Source: a virus
DNA: 57,034 nt
Strand: one strand, 5' to 3'
Virus record (IMG/VR): IMGVR_UViG_3300036886_000048
Coordinates: 1 to 57,034 of that record
Below, in pieces: positions 1-6,976 of the stretch. Each line of letters opens with the position of its first letter. Position 1 is the stretch's first letter. Made by a program: the position numbers and the translations under genes. Below the pieces are notes generated by a model. The model was not told the origin of the DNA, searched no databases, and saw only the letters and a program-made list of their open reading frames with translations.

Positions 1-150
1 AACAGGCTTGAGCGGTGACGTAACAGGCTTGAGCGGTGACGTAACAGGCTTGAGCGGTGACGTAACAGGCTTGAGCGGTAACGTAACACACTTGATCGGT
101 GACGTAACAGGCTTGATCGGTGACGTAACGTACTTGAGCGGTAACGTAGA
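1..150 (+). repeat. 21-bp tandem repeat array, left end
   Basis: About seven copies of a 21-bp unit built on ggtgacgtaacaggcttgag, with third-position and GGC/CAC/TAC variation in the fifth codon. The array lies inside the repeat-protein reading frame and matches the array at 56740-57034. It marks the place where the genome map was opened. Confidence 0.9.
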
Positions 151-235
151 CGACTGCGAAATTACCGAAAAAAACCGAACTGACGGGGTTAATGTTTTAG
201 ACATTGTACTGGATAACGACAATGACCCACTTTGA
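1..235 (+). CDS. C-terminal part of heptapeptide-repeat protein (continues from right end)
   Basis: The frame is open from base 1 and reads G-D-V-T-x-L-S/I units of seven residues (six full copies plus one partial). It then gives a non-repetitive acidic tail ending in DNDNDPL. No start codon is needed because the frame is the in-frame continuation of the gene that starts at 56653 and runs off the right end of the window, if 10 bp of repeat (plus any multiple of 21) is missing between the ends. Proteins with G-[DN]-V-[TS]-x-L-x repeats are common in phages but have no established function; a repeat this short and regular suggests a solenoid or fibrous fold. The stop overlaps the next gene. Confidence 0.75.
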   Translation, partial: TGLSGDVTGLSGDVTGLSGDVTGLSGNVTHLIGDVTGLIGDVTYLSGNVDDCEITEKNRTDGVNVLDIVLDNDNDPL

Positions 236-425
236 GTTTTCCAAAGAGCATGGTTGCAGTAGTACGCCGTGTCAAGCGCACCACTTGACTTTTGGTGGAA
301 GGTGTATAAACTGCGGTTACGATCCTGAACATCACGGCCTAGCACTGGCTCCTACGAGGGTATTTAACGCCACTAATCGGCGCTGGTATTCTGTTCCACT
401 GGCTGACGAGAAGGCAGGAGACTAA
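222..425 (+). CDS. Small Cys/His-rich protein, possible zinc ribbon
   Basis: A 67-residue protein read from the ATG at 222, which overlaps the end of the repeat-protein gene. It contains a Cys-x4-Cys pair, two adjacent histidines, and then a Cys-x2-Cys pair (C-I-N-C-G) followed by more histidines. This spacing could bind zinc, but I do not recognise the family. It is followed immediately by another small gene with its own ribosome binding site, consistent with an accessory-gene operon. Confidence 0.55.
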   Translation: MTHFEFSKEHGCSSTPCQAHHLTFGGRCINCGYDPEHHGLALAPTRVFNATNRRWYSVPLADEKAGD

Positions 426-426
426 A

Positions 427-654
427 ATGCAATGTATTTGCCAAGCATTAAAAACTGAAAACCACCAGCTTAAAGAGACGGTGACATTCTTGCGCGGAGC
501 CATCAAGCAAAGTCTCGAATACGGCAATATCACCGATCCTGTATTATATCACGCCTTCGTTGCCACTGAACCCGCCCCGCTAGGCTACGTGGAGAGCGAA
601 GGGGAATTTAATCCTTTCGTGGTAGAACCTCTTGACAAACCACTGACACTGTGA
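427..654 (+). CDS. Hypothetical small protein
   Basis: A 75-residue protein with a clear Shine-Dalgarno sequence (AGGAG at 416-420) before the ATG. The N-terminal third is charged and probably helical (ALKTENHQLKETVTFLRGAI), and the C-terminal half is acidic and rich in proline. It starts one base after the stop of the preceding gene. No family was recognised. Confidence 0.7.
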   Translation: MQCICQALKTENHQLKETVTFLRGAIKQSLEYGNITDPVLYHAFVATEPAPLGYVESEGEFNPFVVEPLDKPLTL

Positions 655-660
655 AATAAT
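632..660 (+). promoter_or_regulatory. Sigma-70 promoter
   Basis: TTGACA at 632-637, a 17-bp spacer and AATAAT at 655-660, with TG one base upstream of the -10. It lies over the 3' end of the preceding gene and would drive the gene at 688. Confidence 0.6.
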
Positions 661-687
661 ATAGCCACTTTCAAACAGGAGAATGCC

Positions 688-1080
688 ATGAAAACACCTA
701 CGGGACACGCTGGAACAGGCGCAATCCAGAACCACAGTTTAGGCGCAGATTACCCGTTTACTATTGTGGGGATCGACACCGATGTTACTATTCACCAGAA
801 GCGTCATTTTTATCGCGCCACGTTGCTGACTACTGGACAGACATGGCCAACCCGTGAAACTTATGAGGAAGCACACGCCGACATTGCCTTGATGAAACTT
901 ACGCGTGAGATTACCAAGAATTGCGCGGAGTCTACACCTTATCGTATGGGTTACATTACATATACGTCTGGATCACGCACGGGCAATCCTTACACTGCCA
1001 ATGAAAGTGACTACGGCATGTTTGGTAAAGGTCATTATGACGCCTTGAGGCTGGCAGGTTTGGAGGAGGCTACATCGTGA
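688..1080 (+). CDS. Hypothetical protein
   Basis: A 130-residue protein with a strong ribosome binding site (caggag) and its own promoter. The start of its leader, ACTTTCAAACAGGAG at 667-681, is repeated exactly before the gene at 56089. The sequence is soluble and mixed alpha/beta, with no catalytic motif that I recognise. The next gene starts on a GTG overlapping its stop, so the two are translationally coupled. Confidence 0.75.
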   Translation: MKTPTGHAGTGAIQNHSLGADYPFTIVGIDTDVTIHQKRHFYRATLLTTGQTWPTRETYEEAHADIALMKLTREITKNCAESTPYRMGYITYTSGSRTGNPYTANESDYGMFGKGHYDALRLAGLEEATS

Positions 1081-1373
1081 GCAACCTTGAATGCAATTGG
1101 AATGAAACCTTAACCGGGATCGACCGGAATAACACCAAACCAATATCTGATCCTGACACGACTGCCGGGTTAGACGGCTGCACTCTTTGGGGGTTAATAC
1201 GCGAATACGTGCAAGCAGAAGCGATGTACCAAAGGCACTACGCTAATGGTGGCCCCGGCTCTTCGATAACCAAAACTGCCGCCGAACAAGTGACACGAAC
1301 AGAGACGGCTGCGCGTGATGCATTTCAAAAACTACTGCCGACTAACGTGGAGCTAAGGGGCGCGCATAAATGA
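1077..1373 (+). CDS. Hypothetical protein
   Basis: A 98-residue protein starting at a GTG that overlaps the previous stop codon (GTGA). The second half is predicted helical (YVQAEAMYQRHY, and EQVTRTETAARDAFQKLL). No family was recognised. The stop overlaps the ATG of the next gene, so it is the middle gene of a coupled trio. Confidence 0.65.
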   Translation: MSNLECNWNETLTGIDRNNTKPISDPDTTAGLDGCTLWGLIREYVQAEAMYQRHYANGGPGSSITKTAAEQVTRTETAARDAFQKLLPTNVELRGAHK

Positions 1374-1585
1374 CCGAACAGAAAATACCTCCCGCTTCGG
1401 GCGAGTCCCTCTTCAGCGGCGGGTTAGATGACACGGTGCGATACTGGCTTTGCTGCGGTAGCACAGTATATCCGCATGGAGAAAAAACGTGCTACGAAGC
1501 GAAGATGGGGCATCCTGAGCATGTGCGATATGGAACGGTAAAGGATCACTCAGAATGGCAAAATAGATTGTCTTCTAACGTTTGA
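1370..1585 (+). CDS. Hypothetical small protein
   Basis: A 71-residue protein coupled to the preceding gene through an ATGA overlap. It contains a Cys-Cys pair (WLCCGSTV) and a later Cys, too few for a confident zinc site. No family was recognised. Confidence 0.6.
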   Translation: MTEQKIPPASGESLFSGGLDDTVRYWLCCGSTVYPHGEKTCYEAKMGHPEHVRYGTVKDHSEWQNRLSSNV

Positions 1586-1590
1586 ATTAA

Positions 1591-1618
1591 GGGGCAGGCC
1601 GCTTCTGGCCTATCCCGC
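1591..1618 (+). promoter_or_regulatory. Hairpin upstream of the mom-like gene
   Basis: GGG-AGGCC (1592-1600) can pair with GGCCT-CCC (1607-1616) around a six-base loop, with a small internal bulge. There is no U-tract, so it is not an obvious terminator. It lies in the 65-bp gap before the modification gene and could control its translation, but nothing here proves that. Confidence 0.35.
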
Positions 1619-1650
1619 TCGAATGATGGGTTGTACACCGGGCTACGAAG

Positions 1651-2268
1651 ATGAGCGTAACGAACTACGAAGTGCGACACACTGAAAGACGCGCCATAGC
1701 TGCCTTTATTGAGCAGTGGCACTACTCAGGTAGCATAAACGGGTGCATAGCGGACTATTGTTTTTCGTTGCATGACGGTGAACGGATGATCGGCGCAATG
1801 TTCTACGGGCGCATGGCAATGGCGGGACAGTGGAAACGCTTTGCTGGGCAGGAAAGTGACGTAATCGAACTGCGCCGACTTTGCTGCATAGATGATACAC
1901 CGAAGAATACGGAGAGTTTTTTTATCGGAGCAACATTGCGCTGGCTGAAACGCAACACCCCACACAGGATTGTGGTTAGCTACGCGGATGCGGAGCATGG
2001 GCATACTGGAACGATTTACCGAGCCAGCAACTTTACGCTGGAAGGGAAACGAGCCGGGGCAAGGGTAATACTCTTCAACGGGAAGCGGTATCACGACAAG
2101 GCAATACGCACGAAGTACAAAGGCGAACTAAAGCCATTTGCAGCGAGAATCAAGGCTGCACTAGAAACGGGCGAAGCGGTGTATGCAACAACAGCAGGGA
2201 AGTTTTGCTACACTTTCGCATTACGAAAACCGAAGGTGGGGCTAGGCTCTGCGAAAGGTGAAAAATGA
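1651..2268 (+). CDS. Mom-like DNA adenine modification protein
   Basis: A 205-residue protein with the pattern of the Mom family, GNAT-fold enzymes that in phage Mu convert adenine to an N6-acetamido form so that phage DNA escapes host restriction. Visible hallmarks in order are W-H-Y-S (residues 23-26), G-A-M-F-Y-G-R (48-54), V-I-E-L-R-R-L (71-77), a conserved N-T-E-S-F (86-90), and S-Y-A-D-A-E-H-G-H-T-G-T-I-Y-R-A (110-125), which holds the paired Asp and Tyr ten residues apart. Length is close to that usual for the family. It stands alone without a recognisable Com-type translational activator. A hairpin precedes it and the next small gene overlaps its stop. Its ribosome binding site is weak, which would fit restrained, late synthesis. 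Confidence 0.75.
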   Translation: MSVTNYEVRHTERRAIAAFIEQWHYSGSINGCIADYCFSLHDGERMIGAMFYGRMAMAGQWKRFAGQESDVIELRRLCCIDDTPKNTESFFIGATLRWLKRNTPHRIVVSYADAEHGHTGTIYRASNFTLEGKRAGARVILFNGKRYHDKAIRTKYKGELKPFAARIKAALETGEAVYATTAGKFCYTFALRKPKVGLGSAKGEK

Positions 2269-2471
2269 AACTAATTAGATCAATATCTATGTACACAGAC
2301 CATACTTTTCACGGAAAACCAATCGAGACAAGCCGGGTAGACCTCTATTGCGACGAGATTCTAACACCTGAACAAATAGAGATAGAAAAGCACAACCAAG
2401 ACATGAAGCTACGCAGCATGGCCAAGCGGATGCCTCACAGGTACTGGCGTGAAGTGCCTAACGTAAAGTAG
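2265..2471 (+). CDS. Hypothetical small protein
   Basis: A 68-residue basic protein coupled to the mom-like gene through an ATGA overlap. It has a helical, charged C-terminal half (PEQIEIEKHNQDMKLRSMAK). No family was recognised. The overlap suggests it is made with the modification enzyme. Confidence 0.6.
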   Translation: MKLIRSISMYTDHTFHGKPIETSRVDLYCDEILTPEQIEIEKHNQDMKLRSMAKRMPHRYWREVPNVK

Positions 2472-2542
2472 GGGGTCTTTTGGTGAATCTAAATTTGGCA
2501 ATTGGAGGACAGGCTGGGTTTTCTACTCGCTGAAAATAATAC

Positions 2543-2570
2543 TTGCTTTATTATTTGGTATGTGTATAAT
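2543..2570 (+). promoter_or_regulatory. Sigma-70 promoter
   Basis: TTGCTT (2543-2548), a 16-bp spacer and a consensus TATAAT (2565-2570), about 35 bp before the start codon at 2605. Confidence 0.65.
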
Positions 2571-2604
2571 TAGCACATCTAAACAGCAAACCAAGGAGAA
2601 CGAA

Positions 2605-2934
2605 ATGAACTATTTGAACATCGGCTTGGCGGTTAATGACTGCAAACCTAACACAATTGAGGAAACTGTCTCAATTGTTTGCGTGGCAGGCGTAGAACTT
2701 TGTGCAGTTGAGTTACAAGAGTCCGACACAGAAGAAACCCTTGTAATATCCACGTATACCCCGGTGACTGAACAGCAACTCCACGAGATTGCCACGAAGC
2801 TGAACCAAGAGGCGGTTGCTTATTATTGTGGTAAGACTTCCAAAGGTATCTTAGTAGGCCCTAATGCTCACGCATGGGGAGACTTTAACCTAGATCGTTT
2901 TCTGTTTAATACTACGTACGGCTTAGAAACTTGA
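2605..2934 (+). CDS. Stand-alone copy of a polyvalent-protein domain
   Basis: A 109-residue protein. The ATG at 2605 is preferred because AAGGAG stands seven bases upstream and the promoter lies just before it. Its body aligns by eye with residues of about 2030-2110 of the giant protein at 27962: both show a G-V-[EK] strand, then E-S/Q-S-D-T-E, a P-[VL]-T segment, a helix ending in Q-[ED]-A-[VI]-A, and G-[IF]-L-[VA]-G-P-[NK]-A-x-x-W-G-D-[FY]-N. The function of this domain is unknown to me. One copy is made as a free protein from its own promoter and the other is embedded in a probably injected protein. Confidence 0.75.
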   Translation: MNYLNIGLAVNDCKPNTIEETVSIVCVAGVELCAVELQESDTEETLVISTYTPVTEQQLHEIATKLNQEAVAYYCGKTSKGILVGPNAHAWGDFNLDRFLFNTTYGLET

Positions 2935-2987
2935 ACTAAGGGCGATTGATACCTGCAACCTTTCCATTGCACCTGCTAAACTTTTCC

Positions 2988-3043
2988 AGCTAAACTACCC
3001 TCAATTCGGAATAGTTTAGCTGTCCCAATTTTAGTTTACTAAA
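2988..3043 (+). promoter_or_regulatory. Operator-like cluster of TTTAG/CTAAA repeats
   Basis: A perfect 10-bp inverted repeat, AGCTAAACTA (2988-2997) and TAGTTTAGCT (3012-3021), is followed by AGTTTACTAAA (3033-3043). The same 11-mer recurs exactly in the spacer of the promoter at 4043-4071. The repeated half-site in an intergenic stretch upstream of a promoter suggests a shared DNA-binding regulator, which I could not identify. Confidence 0.45.
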
Positions 3044-3103
3044 CTTTAATTGATCCAGACTTCCCGGGTCACAACCACCAGTTAAAAATAATCAGTAAGC
3101 CTA

Positions 3104-3132
3104 TTGACAAACCCGAAAAATGAGAGGATAGT
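3104..3132 (+). promoter_or_regulatory. Sigma-70 promoter
   Basis: TTGACA (3104-3109), a 17-bp spacer and GATAGT (3127-3132), placed 25 bp before the gene at 3157. Confidence 0.65.
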
Positions 3133-3156
3133 TCTACCTAACAACAGGAGGCTATC

Positions 3157-3561
3157 ATGGACACTACAGACGTTTACCGGGTTGAAGATATAGACGGAGC
3201 AGGAGCATTCACTTCAAGACACTTCTCCCTTTGTGACATGTTCGCAGAGTACCAGCTTAACTGGGTATACCCGTTTGCAGTTGAAGATTGCGGAAGGGAA
3301 CCATGTGAAGGCGAACTTCATGCAGTAAAGAGTTTGGAACTGTTGGCTTACTGGTTCCCTGCCGAAGCAGTAGAAGAAATGACAGGTATGGCAAGAATAA
3401 AGCACTACAGGGTTGACAGTGATAATGTAACGCACGGTAAGTTTCAGTTGATATTTGATCCGGTCCGTGCTGAACTGGTTGAAGATTTTCCTGTTTCAAA
3501 GCTGTTCGAACTTGTACCAGACTATCCCGATTTTGAAACCATCATTAGGAGGTTATCATGA
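3157..3561 (+). CDS. Hypothetical protein
   Basis: A 134-residue acidic protein with an excellent ribosome binding site (ACAGGAGG) and its own promoter. It opens with V-Y-R-V-E-D-I-D-G-A-G, and has V-K-S-L-E-L-L-A-Y-W-F in the middle, a layout I associate with small phage proteins of unknown role. The next gene is coupled through an ATGA overlap. Confidence 0.75.
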   Translation: MDTTDVYRVEDIDGAGAFTSRHFSLCDMFAEYQLNWVYPFAVEDCGREPCEGELHAVKSLELLAYWFPAEAVEEMTGMARIKHYRVDSDNVTHGKFQLIFDPVRAELVEDFPVSKLFELVPDYPDFETIIRRLS

Positions 3562-3713
3562 AATACTTATCTTTGTATACTACGCCTTGCGGCAACGATT
3601 TAGACTTTACATTGACTGCGGAATCAGCATGGAGCAAGATCAAGCCTATATCTGAATGCACACTGGTTCAGACGCGGGTTAGGGTTACGATCCATCACGG
3701 AACCGCTTACTAA
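3558..3713 (+). CDS. Hypothetical small protein
   Basis: A 51-residue protein starting at an ATG that overlaps the previous stop, with GGAGG seven bases upstream. It reads MKYLSLYTTPCGNDLDF and ends VTIHHGTAY. The initiation cassette GGAGGTTATCATGAAA is repeated exactly at the next gene. No family was recognised. Confidence 0.6.
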   Translation: MKYLSLYTTPCGNDLDFTLTAESAWSKIKPISECTLVQTRVRVTIHHGTAY

Positions 3714-3724
3714 CGGAGGTTATC

Positions 3725-3865
3725 ATGAAAGTATTCCACATCAAAATGTTGCTTGGAACCGGAGAATTAAAGCATGTTATCCGGGCGGCATACAACAAGG
3801 TCGAGGCAAGCCGTGCTGCATGTCTCGAATTCGATGGAGAACTGATTTACGTTATGGAGGATTGA
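3725..3865 (+). CDS. Hypothetical small protein
   Basis: A 46-residue protein, MKVFHIKMLLGTGELKH at its start, with the same GGAGG initiation cassette as its neighbour. The middle is helical with several Ala and Arg residues. It belongs to the run of tiny genes downstream of the promoter at 3104. Confidence 0.55.
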   Translation: MKVFHIKMLLGTGELKHVIRAAYNKVEASRAACLEFDGELIYVMED

Positions 3866-3869
3866 TGCA

Positions 3870-4046
3870 ATGAACTCAGCACTGCCAGTTTTGATAGCCT
3901 GCCTGTTGACGCCTTGCCCGACCACGAAAGAACCTTCCGCCCGGTACAGTCTCAGCACTCAGGCTAGTTCAATCGGCCTCAAGGCAACCGGTTCATTGTC
4001 GGGCTTCAAGCCATACGATCAATTGAGGGTTGCTAAAACCCATTGA
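3870..4046 (+). CDS. Hypothetical small protein
   Basis: A 58-residue open frame beginning MNSALPVLIACLLTPC, preceded by GGAGG at 3856-3860. The short hydrophobic start followed by Cys hints at export, but the lipobox is poor. Its end overlaps the -35 element of the promoter at 4043. Expression is uncertain. Confidence 0.4.
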   Translation: MNSALPVLIACLLTPCPTTKEPSARYSLSTQASSIGLKATGSLSGFKPYDQLRVAKTH

Positions 4047-4071
4047 CAAGTTTACTAAAGTATGGTATAAT
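4043..4071 (+). promoter_or_regulatory. Consensus sigma-70 promoter with operator-like spacer
   Basis: TTGACA (4043-4048), a 17-bp spacer and TATAAT (4066-4071), with an extended -10 TG. The spacer contains AGTTTACTAAA (4049-4059), identical to the motif at 3033-3043, so a bound protein would block the polymerase here. Confidence 0.75.
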
Positions 4072-4136
4072 TTAGTTGTGGGAGTTTAACTCCGGGTGAC
4101 TTTAGCAGGTTGCCCGGTTATTTTGTGGGGGTCGGA

Positions 4137-4298
4137 ATGAAAGTGGAATTGATCCGGCTCTTACTGGCCGCTGTCCTCAGTATCGCAAACCATCAAGACT
4201 GCACCGGGGTCGAGGAGTATCGTAAACATGAAGCAAAGTGGCCTCACCACCGGAAGCACCATCCAAAGCCTAAATTCTATGGTTCCCGGCCTCGCTAG
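4137..4298 (+). CDS. Small exported-looking protein
   Basis: A 53-residue protein from the ATG at 4137, behind a G-rich ribosome binding site. It begins MKVELIRLLLAAVLSIANHQD, which resembles a signal peptide or a single membrane segment, and ends in a strongly basic His/Lys/Pro-rich tail. No family was recognised. Confidence 0.5.
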   Translation: MKVELIRLLLAAVLSIANHQDCTGVEEYRKHEAKWPHHRKHHPKPKFYGSRPR

Positions 4299-4395
4299 AG
4301 GGGCTACAACGAGTTAACGCAAGTCTGGATAGGCTGACCTAGCTTGGGAAATCCCGCACGAACTGTCCACGGTTGTTGGCGATTCTTGAGAACCA

Positions 4396-4430
4396 TTGAC
4401 AAACCACCTAGTCTGCCTAAAAAATAGGCA
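4396..4430 (+). promoter_or_regulatory. Probable promoter with overlapping inverted repeat
   Basis: TTGACA at 4396-4401 and a weak TAAAAA at 4418-4423. The -10 lies inside the perfect inverted repeat TGCCTA-aaaaa-TAGGCA (4414-4430), which could be an operator or an early transcript hairpin. It precedes the peptidase gene by about 100 bp; the rest of the 230-bp gap shows no gene. Confidence 0.4.
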
Positions 4431-4529
4431 ACAATCACAAAAAATAACTGGTTGATTTTATTAGACCGACATTCCCAAAGTGTCGAATTTTACGGGGTTA
4501 TACCTCAAACTTACTAACAGGAGAACTAA

Positions 4530-5624
4530 ATGGCCTCACCTTCAACTTGGGTTAATCGACAAGCTAACGGACTGCCGTTGTTGGTGGATATGCGCCATGA
4601 CGATGTACCGATAGTCAACCAGTTATCAGCCAACTCATGCTCTGCTAATTCCGCAGTTGACGTGATGGAAATATGGGAAGTATGGCACGGCACGCCTTGC
4701 ACCTTGTCCCGGTTGTTCCAGTATTACAACGAACGGACTTACACTCCGGGCGCACTGAACAGTGACAACGGCGCAGAGTCTGGCAGCGTGTTCAAGTCCG
4801 CTGCTGAATTAGGAGTGTGTCTGGAGTCTACATGGCCTTATAATCTTGCAACCGTCCAGACTAAACCATCTCAGGCAGCGTACATGGAAGCGCAAAGCCA
4901 CAAGATTACCAGTTACAGTATGCTACCGCAGGCACAACTGAAAGTCGCATTGGCTATGGGTTATCCTGTACGAGTAGCCATGAACGTTCGAACCGGCTTC
5001 TTTGACGTGTACGGCAGCAAGTCTCAGCAGACGGCACAATTCGCAACTTACCTTCAAACTCCTGTTGTTGGCGGTCATGATATGGTGATCCTTGGCTATG
5101 ACGCAAGAGATAACACCATCCTGATCCGTAACTCATGGGGGACAGGTTGGGGTGATGGTGGCTACTGTTACATGCCTGAGTCTATCCTACTGCAAGACGA
5201 ATTCAACCTTTGGGTTGTCACCGGGTACAATGGTTACACTATGCCTGCATTCTGGACACCTGACAGTACGCCAGTGTCACAGCCCACGGTTGGTGTTTAT
5301 CTTGGCCCCGGAGAACAGTTTATCTCAGCCTGTCCTGCCATGATATACGGCAACACTCCGAGGGGCATGGTCACACTCCTGAAAGCGGCACGGAACAACG
5401 TACTGGATTCGAACATTGGGACATTGGCATTGCCAGACAGAACACTTGAGGACTTGGGACTTCTCCAGCAGGGAAGTTCACTCGAAGTGCGACTGAACGG
5501 TGAACTACTTGCCAGTTTGAACACATCTAACGGTGCAAGTCACCAGTTGATCCTTGCCGATGGAAACCACGTGTTACTTAGGATTAACGCCATAATGACA
5601 CTGGATGGAACGGTAATTTCGTAA
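4530..5624 (+). CDS. Papain-like (C1A) cysteine peptidase
   Basis: A 364-residue protein whose first 235 residues carry the C1A active-site pattern. Gln31 (oxyanion hole) and Cys37 lie in V-N-Q-L-S-A-N-S-C-S-A-N-S. His183 is in G-G-H-D-M-V-I-L-G-Y-D, and Asn201 is in R-N-S-W-G-T-G-W-G-D-G-G-Y. All three catalytic residues and the oxyanion Gln are present, so it should be an active endopeptidase. There is no signal peptide or long propeptide. Residues of about 245-364 form an extra domain that I do not recognise. It has an AGGAG ribosome binding site, is probably transcribed alone and lies directly before the virion genes. Roles could include processing of virion proteins, action on the host surface or an intracellular host target; the sequence does not decide. 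Confidence 0.85.
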   Translation: MASPSTWVNRQANGLPLLVDMRHDDVPIVNQLSANSCSANSAVDVMEIWEVWHGTPCTLSRLFQYYNERTYTPGALNSDNGAESGSVFKSAAELGVCLESTWPYNLATVQTKPSQAAYMEAQSHKITSYSMLPQAQLKVALAMGYPVRVAMNVRTGFFDVYGSKSQQTAQFATYLQTPVVGGHDMVILGYDARDNTILIRNSWGTGWGDGGYCYMPESILLQDEFNLWVVTGYNGYTMPAFWTPDSTPVSQPTVGVYLGPGEQFISACPAMIYGNTPRGMVTLLKAARNNVLDSNIGTLALPDRTLEDLGLLQQGSSLEVRLNGELLASLNTSNGASHQLILADGNHVLLRINAIMTLDGTVIS

Positions 5625-5640
5625 ATAGTTAAGAAAGTGC

Positions 5641-5669
5641 TTGACATTTGTACAGAATTATGAGATAAT
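5641..5669 (+). promoter_or_regulatory. Sigma-70 promoter
   Basis: TTGACA (5641-5646), a 17-bp spacer and GATAAT (5664-5669), with TG upstream of the -10. It drives a 200-nt leader and the virion gene at 5868. Confidence 0.75.
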
Positions 5670-5867
5670 ACAGTGCCTCAAGGAGAGGAATAACAGTTTG
5701 CAACAGCAAACGTCAACCGGGACAAGGCCACAACCAAGTCCCAACCGTAACAAGGCAGCTACCACCCCGCGCACAGTGGGACTTCGAAGCTGCCTTTCCC
5801 GCTCCTAAAGCCGCCTTACGAAATCTATACGCTTCACTAATGCTACACCAAAAAGGAGACTTACGCA
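5670..5867 (+). promoter_or_regulatory. Structured 5' leader with competing hairpins
   Basis: This is a non-coding leader. AAGGCAGCT (5752-5760) pairs with AGCTGCCTT (5788-5796), with an inner CCAC/GTGG stem. GTCCC at 5738-5742 can pair either with GGGAC at 5719-5723 or, as GTCCCA, with TGGGAC at 5777-5782, giving mutually exclusive folds. No U-tract follows. It may control or stabilise the message of the next gene. Confidence 0.4.
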
Positions 5868-6968
5868 ATGAATATTTTTACAATTGGCGATTCGACTGTT
5901 GCTCACGTCGATATGGTTCTTCCCCCCTCAGTGGGTGGAAAAGACCTGTCAAGGATCATCGGGTACATCGAAAACGCTGGAGTACCGTCTGGAGTTGTTC
6001 CTGACTTCATTGGCCAAAAACTGTTTGATACGACCAACCATAACTTTTATTATGCCTACGGACTGTCTGCCGGGAACTGGCGCACTACCACTTCTATCGC
6101 GCTGAGTGCTGGAGAAGTGGCATTCTTGTCTGGAGTAACTGCCGGAACAGGTACAGTGTCTCAGGCACTTGTACTGGATGCAAGTGGCGCAGTTCAGATG
6201 CCTGCAACCGGGACACTTGGTTTGTCCTATGCCGCAGTGAACGCTGCCGGAACCACTCCGGGAACCTATGCGGCCTTGACACACCAGTTGAACTCCGTGC
6301 TGCTGGCTGATAATACGACGGGTGTCGCACTTCCTGCCGCCGTTGGTGGACAAGCCGTGTACATTCTGAATACTGTCCAAAACAAACGCCTTCAAGTTTC
6401 TCCGGTGGCTTCGGGCAATGACCAGATCAACAGCCTGACTGCAAACACTGGCGAATTTTCACTTGCTGCTGGAAAAGGCGCATGGTTTATTCCTACGTCT
6501 GCAACTCAATGGTATGTTGACCGTTCGGTTGAAAACAAACTTGGTGACAACAACGATGGGGCGACTGCTCCTGAAACAATTACCAAAAAGGCCACGATTA
6601 CCTACACAAACTTGGGTACGGCTGGCAAGGTTGACGTGTTGACCCCTGCTTCGGCAACTGCTCAGTATTACGTTTCGAACGTGGTTCTTGTTGGTGGTGG
6701 AACGAGCTTCGGGCCTACAGGCGACAGACTTGTTTCTTTGACCGATGGAACAACAGTCTGGACTACGATTGCCAATGCTGACCTTGAAGCTGCACCATCC
6801 GTTTCACTGCCGTTCGGCAATGCCAAAGTACCGTATCTTACCGGAACAATTACAACGCCAAGTGCAGCAGGCGCACAGATTTACTTCCAGTACAGTGGAG
6901 GAACAACAGATGAAACCACGGCAGGGTCGATTGACTTTTTTGTTACATTGACCAAAGCAACCGTATAA
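5868..6968 (+). CDS. Virion fibre/decoration-like protein
   Basis: A 366-residue protein with a good ribosome binding site (AAAGGAGA). It is rich in Ala, Thr, Gly and Val, with a beta-strand character throughout. The N-terminal segment G-V-V-P-D-F-I-G-Q-K-L-F-D-T-T-N-H-N-F-Y is a pattern I know from the proximal part of phage head- or tail-fibre proteins. The C-terminal half (after about residue 230) looks like a separate beta domain. Its own promoter and long leader suggest abundant synthesis. Which virion structure it belongs to is inference. Confidence 0.6.
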   Translation: MNIFTIGDSTVAHVDMVLPPSVGGKDLSRIIGYIENAGVPSGVVPDFIGQKLFDTTNHNFYYAYGLSAGNWRTTTSIALSAGEVAFLSGVTAGTGTVSQALVLDASGAVQMPATGTLGLSYAAVNAAGTTPGTYAALTHQLNSVLLADNTTGVALPAAVGGQAVYILNTVQNKRLQVSPVASGNDQINSLTANTGEFSLAAGKGAWFIPTSATQWYVDRSVENKLGDNNDGATAPETITKKATITYTNLGTAGKVDVLTPASATAQYYVSNVVLVGGGTSFGPTGDRLVSLTDGTTVWTTIANADLEAAPSVSLPFGNAKVPYLTGTITTPSAAGAQIYFQYSGGTTDETTAGSIDFFVTLTKATV

Positions 6969-6976
6969 TAATGGGG

